DNA from: Massospora cicadina
Lineage: Eukaryota > Entomophthoromycota > Entomophthoromycetes > Entomophthorales > Entomophthoraceae
Length of the DNA stretch: 64,000 bases
NCBI GenBank assembly: GCA_022478985.1
Contig: JAKSZP010005275.1
Location: 62,001-126,000, forward strand
Direction: 5' to 3'
In this document: positions 1-11,981 of the stretch, piece after piece
Position numbering within the stretch: the stretch's first letter is position 1
How the letters are laid out: every line of letters starts with the position of its first letter
Made by a program: the position numbers and the translations under genes
Notes under the pieces: model-generated
What the model saw: the letters and a program-made list of their open reading frames with translations, nothing else
Databases searched by the model: none
What the model was told of the DNA's origin: nothing

Positions 1-127
1 ATTAATTTATTTGATAGGTTTATATTCTAAGTGTGGCCAAATTATTTGACAAATAAAAAATCTCGATCTGTCCTTGAATTCCTTCCAGATTGGCACCTGC
101 AAGCAACTAGCAAACAGGATTCCAACA
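1..127 (+). repeat. E1 5' LTR, 3'-terminal part
   Basis: Bases 1-127 match about 30648-30767 closely, then the two diverge abruptly after a shared TTCCAAC. That break marks the LTR edge. A primer-binding-like AAGTGGTGATCACTAC follows immediately here, whereas host sequence follows the other copy. CpG sites kept in the right copy are TG or CA here. Confidence 0.8.
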
Positions 128-145
128 AAGTGGTGATCACTACAA
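128..145 (+). other. E1 primer-binding site
   Basis: AAGTGGTGATCACTAC lies directly after the LTR end (CAACA). E4 has agTGGTGCCCACTA and E5 has TGGTGCTCACTG in the same position. An initial TGG pairs with a tRNA CCA end. The donor tRNA cannot be named from sequence alone. Confidence 0.6.
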
Positions 146-181
146 GGGCATCCTGTACACCACAAGTTTGACTAACTAAAA

Positions 182-2640
182 ATGGAGTATGTTCCAGCTG
201 CTAGTATTTCTGAATTGGTGAGAAATGGATATGGTGCAGAAGATAACCATATAAATAGCCTTCCAACCATACTATCTTTGTGGAACAGTTTTTAGAACTA
301 TTAGACCAGTGTCCAGCCGCCTTACCTGTCCAGCGATTGAAGTAGTGATGGAACTGACTCATGGGATATTGAACCCTGGAGACATTGCCTCACGGAAAAG
401 GTTTTTTCTGTATAGGATTGTCTGATGTACCTCTATGAGATGTGAACCCTCTTGGACACCTACAGTCAGCTTACCAACCTGACTATCTACATCCACAATT
501 TTGCCCATCCTGCCCATATTCCACCTTATTCACCTGTTAGGTGCAAACTATGATGAACTGCACCATCATTTGGTAAACCAGGATGCGTTAAGTTTAGCCT
601 ATGACAACTTATACAATCTGACCTATGAACATAAAATGGGAAAGCGAAATCGGGTGGAGGCAAACTGCAAATTAATTCAATTTATGACTCCGCTGGCCTC
701 ATAAAAAAAGAAAAACCGTAACTATACCTCCTTATGTCCCAAGTCATTTATGCTCCCACCTCAATGCTATCTGCCATGGTCCACCAGCTAAAGCGGGTGC
801 TGGACAAAAGTTCCCCTAAAAGCTTTCTCACCTTCTGATATGGCTTCCTAGGCTGTTAGCTGAAGTGCCATATGAGAAAATTATTTATTTCTAATAATCC
901 CTTTGTTTGGCCCATTTGCAAATAAAGATTTGTGTCAGCTCCCCATTTTTGAGTTGGGCACCACTAATGCTAAAAAAAGAACTGAAAATTAATTATCCAG
1001 CTTCATGAATGTCTCACCACCAAGAGCACCAGCATAGTAAAGTATTTGGAATAAGCTATGAAGATCTTCTGGACTGAATTGAACGTGTCTGTTGCTAGCA
1101 CTCACTTTCTACTTGAGGAGTTTGCCAATGAATTATAAAAGCATGAAGAGCAATCCCACAATGAACTCTTGATAAATGCATCCACCCCTCAACCAGAGGA
1201 TAAACAACGTTTAGCTGCAGTGGACCAACAACTAATCCAAGACTTGTCCCGTGTTGAAGAGCTCAAGCGGCGTTTGTTACAAGACTCTTATATAATTATC
1301 CCCTCCTTAGAGGTCAAGGTTGCACAACTGGCAAAAGAGTTATCTTTAAAAGCCTTTCTTTAGAATACAAAGTACTTGGACCAATGGATCAGAAATGTGA
1401 GAAGGAAGCTCAGGGGGTCAAGACCTCCCTTGAAGGGCCTGCACTGTTAAAGGATGTGTATAGTTGGTTGACGCAGGTTGAACATAGCTATGAACAAATT
1501 AAAGGTGACGTACTTTCCCATGGGCCCCACCCCATGACGATTAGAAATGTAAGCAGATGAAAAGAGGAGCTTAAAAAGCGTGTGGGGTGGTGGAAGTTGA
1601 CCAACAAAATTTAGGCTCTCTTACATCTCAACTCTATATTAAAATCAAGGCCTTTAGAGTTAGGTTGTTGTTCTTAAAACTCGCAAGTTAATAATAGAAG
1701 ATAGATTGGCTCTATGTGATTCTGCCTCCTAAACGCCCTTCACTGCCATGAATACCAGGTTTGACGCTATCCAAGTCCAGCTTGATCGGCTCTACTGCTC
1801 TTTTGATCAGTTGGACCTTCATTCAGAGACCATGGATATGATGTTCCTGCGACCATACCCTCACTGGGGGTGACTATGCCTCATTTAAACCAACTTACAA
1901 GGACAAGTTCATCCCTGGCGATAATATCATTGCTTTGTTCTTATATGTCTATGAATCATTATGGAATGGGCAACTGACCACCAGAAGGTCAAGCATATCC
2001 TCTATTGTATAAGTCGCATGACCAAGAGTTAATAGTTCCTCATATTGATGCCCTTAGCACTTGGGCCCAAGTTAAGGAAGCGCTAATTGACGATTTTGGC
2101 TTAAAACAAAGCTTAATTATGAAAAACCAAGCCTCCATGCGCATCAGCATAAGAAAAGGAGAGTCAGTTGCTGCCTTTGTGGAACGGTTCTATGTTGAAG
2201 CTCAAGTGATGTTAACCTCTAAGATGTTGACTTTGGACGACGCTTTTGCATCCATCTCAAATGGGTTGGCATCTCACCCCCCTCTGGCGTTGTAAAAACT
2301 TCAATTAAATGCTACTTCCAAAACGTTCATATATAAAAGAGTCTCTGCTATATGTCACTGACTTCCACAAGCTTGAGGCTTCTTATGGATTTGTGTCTAT
2401 ACATAAAGTTCTGGCCATTAAGGATCAAAAGCCAAAGCCTTGAGTCTTGTCCATTGAAGGCCAAAAGGATAAAATTTGGGTTATGGCTCCTAAGTATCAA
2501 AAGCCAAAAGCTAAGCGACTGAACGTCCCCTGGTGTGCCTACTGTAAAAAGGTTGGGCGCTATGAGACCGTGTACTGGAAGAAGAGATCCAACATTGAGG
2601 AGCAGGGAAAAGAGATTTCAGCGTAAGGGATAGTCACCCC
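182..2640 (+). pseudogene. gag: E1 gag pseudogene
   Basis: The likely start is the ATG at 182 (first residues MEYVPAASISEL). The region is then broken by many stops. Recognisable pieces are a charged coiled-coil stretch at 1169-1363, the capsid-like Retrotrans_gag core at 2005-2295 (LSTWAQVKEAL ... ESVAAFVERFYVEAQVM), and a decayed zinc knuckle near 2530-2585. The knuckle reads CAYCKKVGRYETVYW, with Tyr where the family has His and the last Cys; both changes fit one C-to-T or G-to-A transition. Retroposon R1 interrupts the 5' part and E4 is inserted just after the knuckle. Gag would form the virus-like particle; this copy cannot. Confidence 0.75.
678..979 (+). mobile_element. R1: poly(A) retroposon with target-site duplication
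   Basis: The segment ends in GCTAAAAAAAG and is flanked by near-identical 15-mers (AACTGCAAATTAATT at 663-677, AACTGAAAATTAATT at 980-994). The same sequence occurs reversed at 44322-44602, and its last ~40 bp at 5810-5856. Poly(A) tail, long duplications and variable 5' truncation are marks of LINE-type target-primed insertion. The body holds a short coding-like stretch, a stop, then an AATAAAG signal. It is either the 3' end of a LINE or a SINE/retropseudogene mobilised by one. Confidence 0.75.
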
Positions 2641-2656
2641 TATTTCTGATTAATAT

Positions 2657-3861
2657 TGTTAGATTATGATGGTTGACTCAAAAATAAACCCTTTGAGAAA
2701 ACCATCAATGCTAATAGATTAATCCCATTGATGGATCCTTTGATCTTTCCTGATTTATCTGCATAACTAAATTCATTCCAAAACCACCTCAATTGTATTT
2801 GAATCATCCCAATTACCATAGCTAATAATAGCTATGATATTATTACTTTATGGCCAATTGTGGGAACCTCTTGGGTGAACCAAGTGAATCTATGGCACAA
2901 ACTTAATTGCATTTATGAGTTTTATGCGAATATGATTAATGAATAATAATTTTATGTATGTCAATCACCGTAATCAGCATGATAGTACTTACATATGACT
3001 TCCCAATTAAGGAGTACCAAGTACTATTGAGAGGGTTGCCAATGTCCCAATTAAGGATGCATCATTATTTAAATCCATATATTCTTTTTTATCAATTGTT
3101 GTATTTTGTCAGCTTTATGATGAAATTATAGTACTTGCACATGGACAGCCCAAATAGGGAGTACCTAGTACTATTAAGAGGCCTGCTGACATCCCGATTA
3201 GGGGTGCATCATTATTTGAATTCTATATATTCTTTTCCCCACTTATTATATTTCATCAGCTGTATGACAAAATGTAATTGGGTTGAATGAAAGGCAGATA
3301 TACACCACTAAGGTGCTAATATTATACCTAAAATCTTCCTAATTATGAGAGTAGTAGTGCCTTCAATTGGGTTGAAACAATTGTAATTAGGTTAATTCAA
3401 GGGCCAAATTAACTTGGGGATATTTTAATAACCACTGCCATAATCCATAGAGGATTGACATGGATTGATTAAGTCATATAATAGATGATTATGGCTAGGA
3501 GATGTCCTAGAGGTATAAAATACCAGCGCCTGGCCCTAAAATAAAAGCATAAACTTTCCATATATTCATATTTTTTGTCTTATATCTTCTTGTCTTAATT
3601 TGATCTTCATATTAAGAGTGTAGACAAGCATTCAGGGGAGCTTGTCATAATTACCTGTGTCTAAATAGTTCCCAATTATAGAGGGAAAATTACCCTAGAA
3701 GAGACCAAGAGAGTCAGTTATTGTTTAGCTTTATAGCTTCCAAAGGGTTAGGATATACTGTAAGACACATAGCATATTTGAGGATTTAATGGCCAAAACT
3801 CTTCTCAACTATTGAAACAGGAATACATTCAATAAGCGAGCTAATCCTCAAAAATCCCACA
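2657..3861 (+). repeat. E4 5' LTR
   Basis: This is a direct copy of 10772-11976, equal in length and with few visible differences. It starts TGTTAGATTATGATGG and ends CCCACA. A likely promoter TATA (GTATAAAATACC, near 3510) and a poly(A) signal (AAATAAAAGCATAAAC, near 3537) lie in its second half. Confidence 0.92.
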
Positions 3862-3884
3862 AGTGGTGCCCACTAAAAACCACG
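3862..3884 (+). other. E4 primer-binding site
   Basis: agTGGTGCCCACTAAAAACC begins two bases after the LTR end, the usual position for the minus-strand primer site. It shares TGGTG-NN-CACT with E1, E5 and E7. Confidence 0.65.
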
Positions 3885-3896
3885 TTACACTTTAAT

Positions 3897-6120
3897 ATGA
3901 ATAATTCATCTGAATACCGGGCAGGAGCTGCTAGAAGTTATGACAAAAATTACATGGAAACAAGTGACAGAGAAATCACTGAGTACTTCAACACTGCACG
4001 CCAGAATACTGAGAAGAGCACTTTATACTCCTTGGATCTAATTACGGTGGGAGGAGGGCATGTGGACACAACTGGCCCTATTGAGTTTACCTCCGACAGT
4101 GTGAAGGAGATGATGGAAACCCTATTTCATGGGTATATAATTAATACATCAAAAATGGACCCATCTTTTGGGCTGTTTTACTACTTGAAGTATCAGGCCT
4201 TCAAGATGGAGATGCATATGCAGTACCAAGAGGCAACCATGGCAACCTTGGAAAAACGCCTCAACTGTACACAAGCAACCAACGAGTTTTTGGTTATTTT
4301 CATATAGCCCTCAATCAAGCATACCCAAAAGATTCTGGCTTGACAGAATCTAGAACTTGCAGAAATTTAAAGAATAAAAGATGAGGAGCGATCTTCCCAA
4401 TTAGGCTTACTGGATAAGCTGAATTCTTGTTTTGATGAAGTTAGAAAAGCTATTGTAAGTAATATGGAACAGGTGAACAATGCTCACAGAAGAGTGAACA
4501 CCTTGGAAGATCAACTCAATGAAAAAGTTCCCAAAATTTCAGCTGAGGTCCTCTCTTTACATGGACTGACCAGTGGGTGGGTCAATGATATCAGTAAATT
4601 CTGCCAATAATTGGAGAATTAATCCAAATTCTTGTCATCTCGGACCAAAAGCTTAACCAAAAATTCCACATTTACTTGAAAAAGCCACTTGGAATTGAAA
4701 AACGTACATGTTCAACTCAATGGATATGTCCGAACTGAGTTGGCCATATTGCAAAAGAGCATCAAAAAATTGGCTGCCATGCCATTAGGGCTGAATAATG
4801 AGGAAGAATTTGAGCAAATTCAGGAAGAATTTATGAAACTCCAGTCAACAATATCATCCATGCAAGCAAAGAACGTCGAACTTACTAAAGAAAAACAAGA
4901 TCTTTAAACAAAGCTATCAGTAACTAATGACCGCGTTGCCAATCTGACTGAAGATGTGAAGCATATACTGGCTTCTCAAATTATCTTTTAGAAATAATGT
5001 GAAGACTTTAAAAGGAAGTCAACGACCTAAAGGAGAGAAATTGCAACTGTTCAACTAGTCCTTTAAGGGGGAGAGCAGTAAAACCTCTAAGTATTTGGGT
5101 AGAACACAACTGAAGAAATTTCATAAGGCCCAAATTCAGGAGTCCTAATCAAGAAGTTTGGAGCAAAAATTCATGAAGCAGAATCCTCCAGAGTTGAGAT
5201 GGATAATGAAACAGATATTTTGGATGTTCGCTCAATGCCAAAAATTCTTGCTTCCATCCCAACTCCAGATGATACTCATCACAAATGGACTTCAATTTTG
5301 ACTGAGGATTCCCCCAGACGTTCAAACTCTAGATGTAGTGTAACTCCTCTGGCTGATTCTGGGCGCGATGACTTCAAACCCTTGAATTTGCCAAATTTTG
5401 ACAAAGAAGGAAATGACCATTCATTCATAAAATTGTTTGAAAAGGCTATGTGAGGAGGATCAGATCATGAAAAGTCTACAGCTCTCATTAATTGTCTGAA
5501 CTCACATAGTGTTGATATTGTTATACCCTATTTGGATGACGATTGGTCCTATTTGGATGTGAAAAAGGCCATCATAAGACAATTTGGAGGCCCTGATAAA
5601 CTATCAGCCAAAAAGACAGACCTACTCAATATTGAGTTTCAGCGGAATGAGTCTATCCAAGACTTTGCGGATAGATTTTTCCATGAGGCTCAGGTCTTAC
5701 TTTGTTCAGGTGCCATAGACAAATTTGATGCAAAGATTGCAATGCAGCATGCCATCAAGCCATAACGAGACTTGCAGCATGTCATGATCTCAGCCTTTAG
5801 TTGTCCCTTTTTTTTAGTACTAGATGGTCCCAACCCGAGGGGGGATTCGTTGATGTGCCTTTAGTTGTCCCTTGGGAGCATTAGAACTTACGGATTATTT
5901 GAGAGAATGTGCAAGTACCTTCAACACTTTTAATTGGCCCAAAGAGCAATCAAGATTTCGATTTTTGGGCCCAAAAAATACAAATTTGATTGAACATGGA
6001 AAAAACAATCGGCCTGTAAATCTGAAAAATGATCAGCAAAATAGGGCCAATTACCTGTCATAACTGTGGCTGAAAAGGACATTATTCTAGCCAATGCTAC
6101 AGACGGCCTGATAAGAAACC
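3897..6120 (+). pseudogene. gag: E4 gag pseudogene
   Basis: An ATG at 3897 opens 136 codons, then stops break the frame. A Lys/Glu-rich coiled coil lies at 4689-4907. The capsid core runs from 5199 to 5765 in one frame with a single TGA at 5451-5453 (FQRNESIQDFADRFFHEAQVLL is the Retrotrans_gag hallmark). A 64-bp insertion (R2 plus its duplicated target) at 5793-5873 shifts the frame; the frame continues beyond it at 5872-6063. A CX2CX4HX4C knuckle near 6053-6098 (TCHNCG, stop, KGHYSSQC) keeps all four ligands but contains a TGA. The long N-terminal coiled coil resembles E7 and E9 gag. Confidence 0.8.
5810..5856 (-). mobile_element. R2: extremely 5'-truncated copy of the R retroposon
   Basis: Read on the minus strand, about 40 bp matching the 3' end of R1/R3 (GGTTGGGACCATCTAGTACT) is followed by a poly(A) run. 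It is flanked by identical 17-mers GCCTTTAGTTGTCCCTT at 5793-5809 and 5857-5873. The insertion plus duplication is 64 bp, which explains the frame change in E4 gag here. Confidence 0.75.
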
Positions 6121-6589
6121 TGGGGTTAATGTGGCCTTAAAGGTTAACAATGAAGAGCAAGCGGGAAAAGAACAGGTGGAGTAGAGGCGGAATGCTCTAC
6201 CTCCACCAAAGCCTTAACACACATTCCACCTGACCCTGGCAAGCTTTTCTTGGCCAACGAAGTGGCCAAAGATAGCTTACACCACATTGTGGCTGATGAC
6301 GACTATATAGTTACCACCTGGGCCAAAGCAAAAGAATTAAAGCAATCAGAGGGCACTGAAGAAGCTTAGGCCAAAGTAGCAAAGCCCTACGCCAAGTAAG
6401 TCATTAACCAAGGGCCGAGTAACCATCCTAAATGCTTAGCCAATATGCCCACACTACAGGATGTGCAAGTGGCCATACCTATGAAGACTTTAGCAGAGAA
6501 TTTTCCAGAGATCTGCTCAATTTGAAGTCCCACTTGGAACCAAACATTTACTCCAATATTCACCTAATAAACGATTCTGATACCTACTC

Positions 6590-9500
6590 TTAATGTACTT
6601 ATGTGAATATTGCAGTAAATAAAGTTTGAGTTTGGGCCATTGTTGATAGTGGGGCACCTATCAACATTGTCAGCACTAAATTGGTAAAGAAGCTGAAAAT
6701 TGCGCTCGACGTGGCACATTGTCAAGAATATGGTACAGCAGGAGCCCATAATACTAAGTCGCTTGGGGCTTATATCACGTTACCATTATGGTTTAAATCC
6801 ATTGCGGTGACAGCGCTGGCCATAGTCTTGCCAAATACCAGCTATAATATTTTAATTGGGACCAATTTCCTGAGAAGATTTGGTGTTGTCACGAACCATA
6901 AGGAAGATACGCTGACTATTTTGGGGCAAAGTATCCCAATATATTATAACAGAAATGGAAAGGCTGAAAAGAAACAGCCAAAATTATTTTTTAACCTGGC
7001 CTATAAGGATGGGATAGTCCCAATTGAGTACAAGTCCCGTTCAAAATCAAGGCCCTCCCAATGCAGATTTGAGAATCAAAGGGAATTCCATTACAGTTGA
7101 ATCAGCAGACTACCATGCTACCTGGAACTCAAGTAGTCATTCCTACCAGGATGACTATTAAAATTCCAGAAGGATTATATGGGGAAATATACCAGCCATG
7201 GTGTAGGTCTTGATTGGAGCCAAATATCTCATCAGGGATAGTCATTTCAGGTCATGAAGAAATTCAAGTCTTATGTGCAAACCTCCAGAATTGGCCCATC
7301 GAGATATGGAGACGTCAGGTTATTTCCTACCTACATCTATTTCCAAACACCGAAATTCAGACATTTCATGAATTTGGGACCTTAGACTATATAAGACTTC
7401 CCAATGATGAAATTATAAGTATCAATAATGTTGTCACTATGGCTGAATTAGGGAACTTAACTGACATGGAATAGGCTCAAGTCCAGAATTTATTTCAAAA
7501 ATACTGGGAAATATTTGCAAAGAATAATTTTGACTTAGGTTGTGCTAAAAATTTAATACACACAATTGACACAAATGACCATGACCCCATCCATCTAAGG
7601 CTGATTAGACATTTGAAAGCAGCAGAAGAAGTTATTTCCAAAGAGATAAAGGAACTTCTAGATTGTGGAATGCTGGTCCCATTGAAGAGCCCTTGGGCTT
7701 CCTCAATTTTAATAGTAAAAAATAAGGATGGTAGAAATCAGGTCATCATTGATTATCAAAATTAAATAACATCACCAAGAAGGATTCTTATCCCCTCCCA
7801 CATATTAACGATGCCTTAGATTGACTTAAAGGCGCAAAGTTCTTTTCTGCTATGGACCTAATAAGCGGATATTGGCAAATTGATATGCCCAAAAAGGAGC
7901 ACAAAAAATGCGCCATTATAACTCAAGAGGGCCTATTCCAGCTGACAAGTATGCCACAAGGACTTTGCAATGCCCCAGCTATATTTCAAAGAGTGATGGA
8001 CACGATCCTTGGAGATTTAAAATTATCTTGTGTGTTGGTTTATTTGGACAATATAAACATCTTTAGCCGCACCTTCACTGACCACCTGGAACATCTAGAA
8101 GCAGTTTTTAAGAGACTAGCAGCTGCAAATCTGAAAATCAAACCCCAGAAGTGCCAATTATTCAAAGACCAATTGGAATATCTTGGGTTTGTTATTAATA
8201 AGGAAGGACTCTGACCCCCAGCCATCCAAACTGGATGCAATATCAAAAATGAAATGGCCCAAATCCAAGCGCAATATACAGGTTTTCCTGGGCATGATTG
8301 GTTATTATCGCTGATTCATTGCCAATTTTGCATGAATTGGAGAGCCGTTGTTTCATCTGCTTAAGGATAAGGTCATATTTGACTGGAATCGGGCCTATCA
8401 AGAGGCATTCAATCAGCTTTGATTGGCTCTAATATTGGCCCCATTCCTCCAATATCCAGATTTTGAGCGTGAGTTTATCTTCCAAACTGATGCATCGCTT
8501 ACAGCAGTTGGAGCCATTTTGCCTTAAATAGGGGAGGATGACAAGGAACATCCAGTTACCTTTGCTAGTCAGACCTTAAATGTCCACGAATGGAACTATA
8601 TAGTGATGGAACAGGAATGCTTGGCAGTCATATATGCCTACAAGCAATTTTGAGTTTATCTCCATGGCACTCACTTCATGGTTGTTACAGACCATTTGTC
8701 CCTAAGATGGCTGAACAACTTGAAGGAACCTGAGGGCCAATTAGCGTGGTGGGCACTAAAAATTCAAGCCTATAATTACATGATTAAACATTGTGCAGGA
8801 GTAAAGCACCAGAAATGCTGACTGCCTATCCCGTTTACCTACAACCGCCACTGTTAGTTTGGCCGCTGATGAGCTATTTCAAAAAATGGTCAGTGGAGAA
8901 TTCCAGGATGAGCCCAAATCCGTTCAAAAATTACTCACAGATCTACAAAAAAACACTTCAATTGAAAATGGAGTACTGTACAAAATTATTGAAGGAAAAA
9001 AGGTTATTTTTCACAACCCTCAGCCTGAATGGACCTAATAATGGCAGCGCATAAGGCCATAGGTCATGGTGGATTTAAGAAGACAAAGGAACATCTTAAA
9101 ATCTATTATTAAAAAAAGGAACATCTTAAATTGTACTAATACTGGGAGTTGATGCACTTTGATATCCAGGAAACTCTGGAGTGTTGTGCCAAATGCCAAG
9201 GTGAAAAACCGTTCCAAAAAAGAACATTTTACCATATTGTTTGGACCATGTTTTCTTGGCATACCATATCAATAGATGTTGTCAGACCACTTCCCACTAA
9301 CAACTCTAAGGCCAAATACATCATGATGGCTATTGACCACTTAACTAAGTGGGTTGAAGCCAAGGCTATTTGGGAAGTAGGTGCAACAACCATGCCATGT
9401 TTATCCTTGAGAATGGCATCCACAAGCATGGTTGCCCACAGTTTATTCTGACCAATAATGGGACTAATTTTACAGCCAACGTAATTATGAAGCTTAACCA

Positions 9501-10102
9501 GCTGATGGAAGTAAAAGGTGTACTCTCTGTTCCCTACCATCCTGAGACAAATGGAATAGTTGAGCGCATAAATGGGATGCTTGTAAATATTGTCCAGAAG
9601 TTAACCTCAAGCAAACCATCTGAATGGAGTACATTCCTAAGCTTGGCTGTGTTCACTTACAACATTTTGTATCACTTAACCACAAAGTTGTCACCTTTCC
9701 AGTCTTATATGAAAGACATCCAGCCCTACCATCACTGCTTCATTCAGTCCTAGAAGATCCTGGTGAAAGCAGTTATCCTCATTACGTTGAGAAGCTTGCT
9801 GAAACTCTAATTAAGTTGCAAGCTCAAGCCTTTGACAACAGTTTTGCTGTTAAAAAGGCCTGACACAAAAAGGATTCAAAAAGTCAATACAATTTGCTGA
9901 ATTCAAAGTTGAGGAAGAGGTACTATTCTGTAACACACATGGATTGAGCTGATTACAGAAGTTAAATCACGTTTGGGTTGGCCTATTTGTGATTATTAAG
10001 AAAACATCAAGGTTTGTTTATACCAACAAAGAGGTTAAAACAGGCCATATTTATAATCAAATCCATTCAAAATTCCTAAGGAAGTTTAGGAAAGGGGTTG
10101 AT
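6590..10102 (+). pseudogene. pol: E4 pol pseudogene (protease, RT, RNase H, integrase)
   Basis: Aspartic protease is at about 6620-7000 (AIVDSGAPINIVS catalytic loop; ILIGTNFL flap region). Reverse transcriptase runs about 7480-8300, with MDLISGYWQI, PQGLCNAPAIFQRVMD and the active-site box YLDNINIF, where the family has YLDD; the Asn is one G-to-A step from Asp. RNase H is at about 8460-8830 (FQTDASLTAVGAI; TDHLSLRWL). The integrase zinc region (HKAIGHGG ... CCAKCQ) starts near 9050. The core shows DVVRPLP, then LTNNGTNF (second Asp changed to Asn), then NGIVERI with the Glu kept. The C-terminal GPY/F-like stretch ends near 10102. Frameshifts and stops occur throughout. Confidence 0.85.
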
Positions 10103-10758
10103 TAAAGAGAAAAAATATAAAAATATTTATACACAATTTAAAAGAGAATAATAATTATAAAAAAAATAAGAAAAAATATATAAATAGTAAAAAAATATAA
10201 AGGGTGGTTAGCTAAGCAGGTAAAACTGCTTCCACCCTAAGTGCAGGTTTTAGTTCAAAACCTGTAATGGCTAGAAAAAATCTCAGTGTTGTATTTTTGT
10301 CCCAAGGTCAACTCACCTTGAAAAATTGAAAAAATATATACATATATATATCAATATACATAGTTAAAAAAGAGAAAAAATAATATATATATAAAAATAA
10401 TAATAATAATGAATTGGTAAAATTAAATACTTAATTAAGATTTTATTCCTCCACTTTGAGGGGGAGGTGCCTTGGGACCAGATTCCTCATTCCTGTGCAC
10501 CAATTTAGCCCAATGTAGCTTCTGAATAAAAAAACAGGGCTGAATAGATATAATTAAAGTTGGAAAAAAATAGTAAGATAATTTTAACCAGGACTTTAAA
10601 ACAATCTAAAAACATATTCATGAAAAAATTTAGTCCAATTAATTTATAATAATGATGTTGTTTAAGAATAAGAGCAGTGACAAATTTATGATATGCTGAA
10701 GTGATATTGTTTACAGTATGAAGAGAAAGTTGGGAAACTCAGGGTTTATATTCCAGTC
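10103..10758 (+). other. E4 3' noncoding region
   Basis: A very AT-rich stretch between the end of integrase and the polypurine tract. It contains SINE copy A (10202-10335) and microsatellite-like runs (TATATA, ATAATAATAATAATG). No coding signal is seen. Confidence 0.6.
10202..10335 (+). mobile_element. tRNA-derived SINE, copy A
   Basis: The sequence starts GGGTGGTTAGCTAAGCAGGT (pol III A-box-like), has a B-box-like AGTTCAAAACC about 50 bp downstream, then a conserved non-tRNA body ending near CCAAGGTCAACTCACC and an A/T-rich tail. Related copies are at 35914-36047 (minus) and 36800-36937 (plus). Flanks are too A/T-simple to define the duplication here. Confidence 0.75.
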
Positions 10759-10771
10759 AAGTGGGGGGAAA
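10759..10771 (+). other. E4 polypurine tract
   Basis: AAGTGGGGGGAAA directly abuts the TG of the 3' LTR, the standard plus-strand primer position. Confidence 0.85.
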
Positions 10772-11976
10772 TGTTATATTTTGATAGTTGACTCAGAAAT
10801 AAACCCTTCAAGAAATACCATCAATGCTGATAGATTAATCCCATTGATGGATCCTTTGATCTTTCCTGATTTATCTGCATAACTAAATATATTCCAAAAC
10901 CACCTCAATTGTATTTGAATCATCCCAATTACCATAGCTAATAATAGCTATGATATTATTACTTTATGGCCAATTGTGGATACCACTTGGGTGAACCAAG
11001 TGAATCTATGGCACAAACTTAATTGCATTTATGAGTTTTATGCGAATATGATTAATGAATAATAATTTTATGTATGTCAATCACCGTAATCAGCATGATA
11101 GTACTTACATATGACTTCCCAATTAAGGAGTACCAAAAGCTATTGAGAGGGTTGCCAATGTCCCAATTAAGGGTGCATCATTATTTGAATCCATATATTC
11201 TTTTTTATCAATTGTTGTATTTTGTCAGCTTTATGATGAAATTATAGTACTTGCACATGGACAGCCCAAATAGGGAGTACCTAGTACTATTAAGAGGCCT
11301 GCTGACATCCCAATTAGGGGTGCATCATTATTTGAATTCTATATATTCTTTTCCCCACTTATTATATTTCATCAGCTGTATGACAAAATGTAATTGGGTT
11401 GAATGAAAGGCAGATATACACCACTAAGGTGCTAATATTATACCTAAAATCTCCCTCTTTATGAGAGTAGTAGTGCCTTCAATTGGGTTGAAACAATTGT
11501 AATTAGGTTAATTCAAGGGCCAAATTAACTTGGGGATATTTTAATAACCACTGCCATAATCCATAGAGGATTGGCATGGATTAATTAAGTCATATAATAG
11601 ATGAGTATGGCCAGGAGATGTCCTAGAGGTATAAAATACCAGCGCCTGGCCCTAAAATAAAAGCATAAACTTTCCATATATTCATATTTTTGTCTTATAT
11701 CTTCTTGTCTTAATTTGATCTTCATATTAAGAGTGTAGACAAGCATTCAGGGGAGCTTGTCATAATTACCTGTGTCTAAATAGTTCCCAATTATAGAGGG
11801 AAAATTACCCTAGAAGAGACCAAGAGAGTCAGATATTATTGTTTAGCTTTGTGAACTTTCAAACCGTTAGGAAATACTGTAAGACACAGCATATTTGAGG
11901 ATTTATTGGCTGAAACTCTTCCCAACTATCAAAACAGGAACACATAATAAGTGAGCTAATCCTCAAAAATCTCACA
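10772..11976 (+). repeat. E4 3' LTR
   Basis: The partner of 2657-3861, 1205 bp, ending CTCACA, followed by the AATAT duplication and then E1 sequence. Confidence 0.92.
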
Positions 11977-11981
11977 AATAT

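Larger units (their letters stand above)
2657..11976 (+). mobile_element. E4: complete but decayed Ty3/gypsy element inside E1
   Basis: The two LTRs are each 1205 bp (2657-3861 and 10772-11976), beginning TGTTA and ending CACA. AATAT flanks both sides (2652-2656, 11977-11981) as a perfect 5-bp target duplication. Inside, in order, are a primer site, gag, zinc knuckle, protease, reverse transcriptase, RNase H, integrase, an AT-rich tail with a SINE copy, and a polypurine tract. There is no chromodomain. E4 is dead: gag and pol carry stops, the RT box reads YLDN and the second integrase Asp is Asn. It interrupts E1 just after E1's zinc knuckle, so it is younger than E1. Confidence 0.92.
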
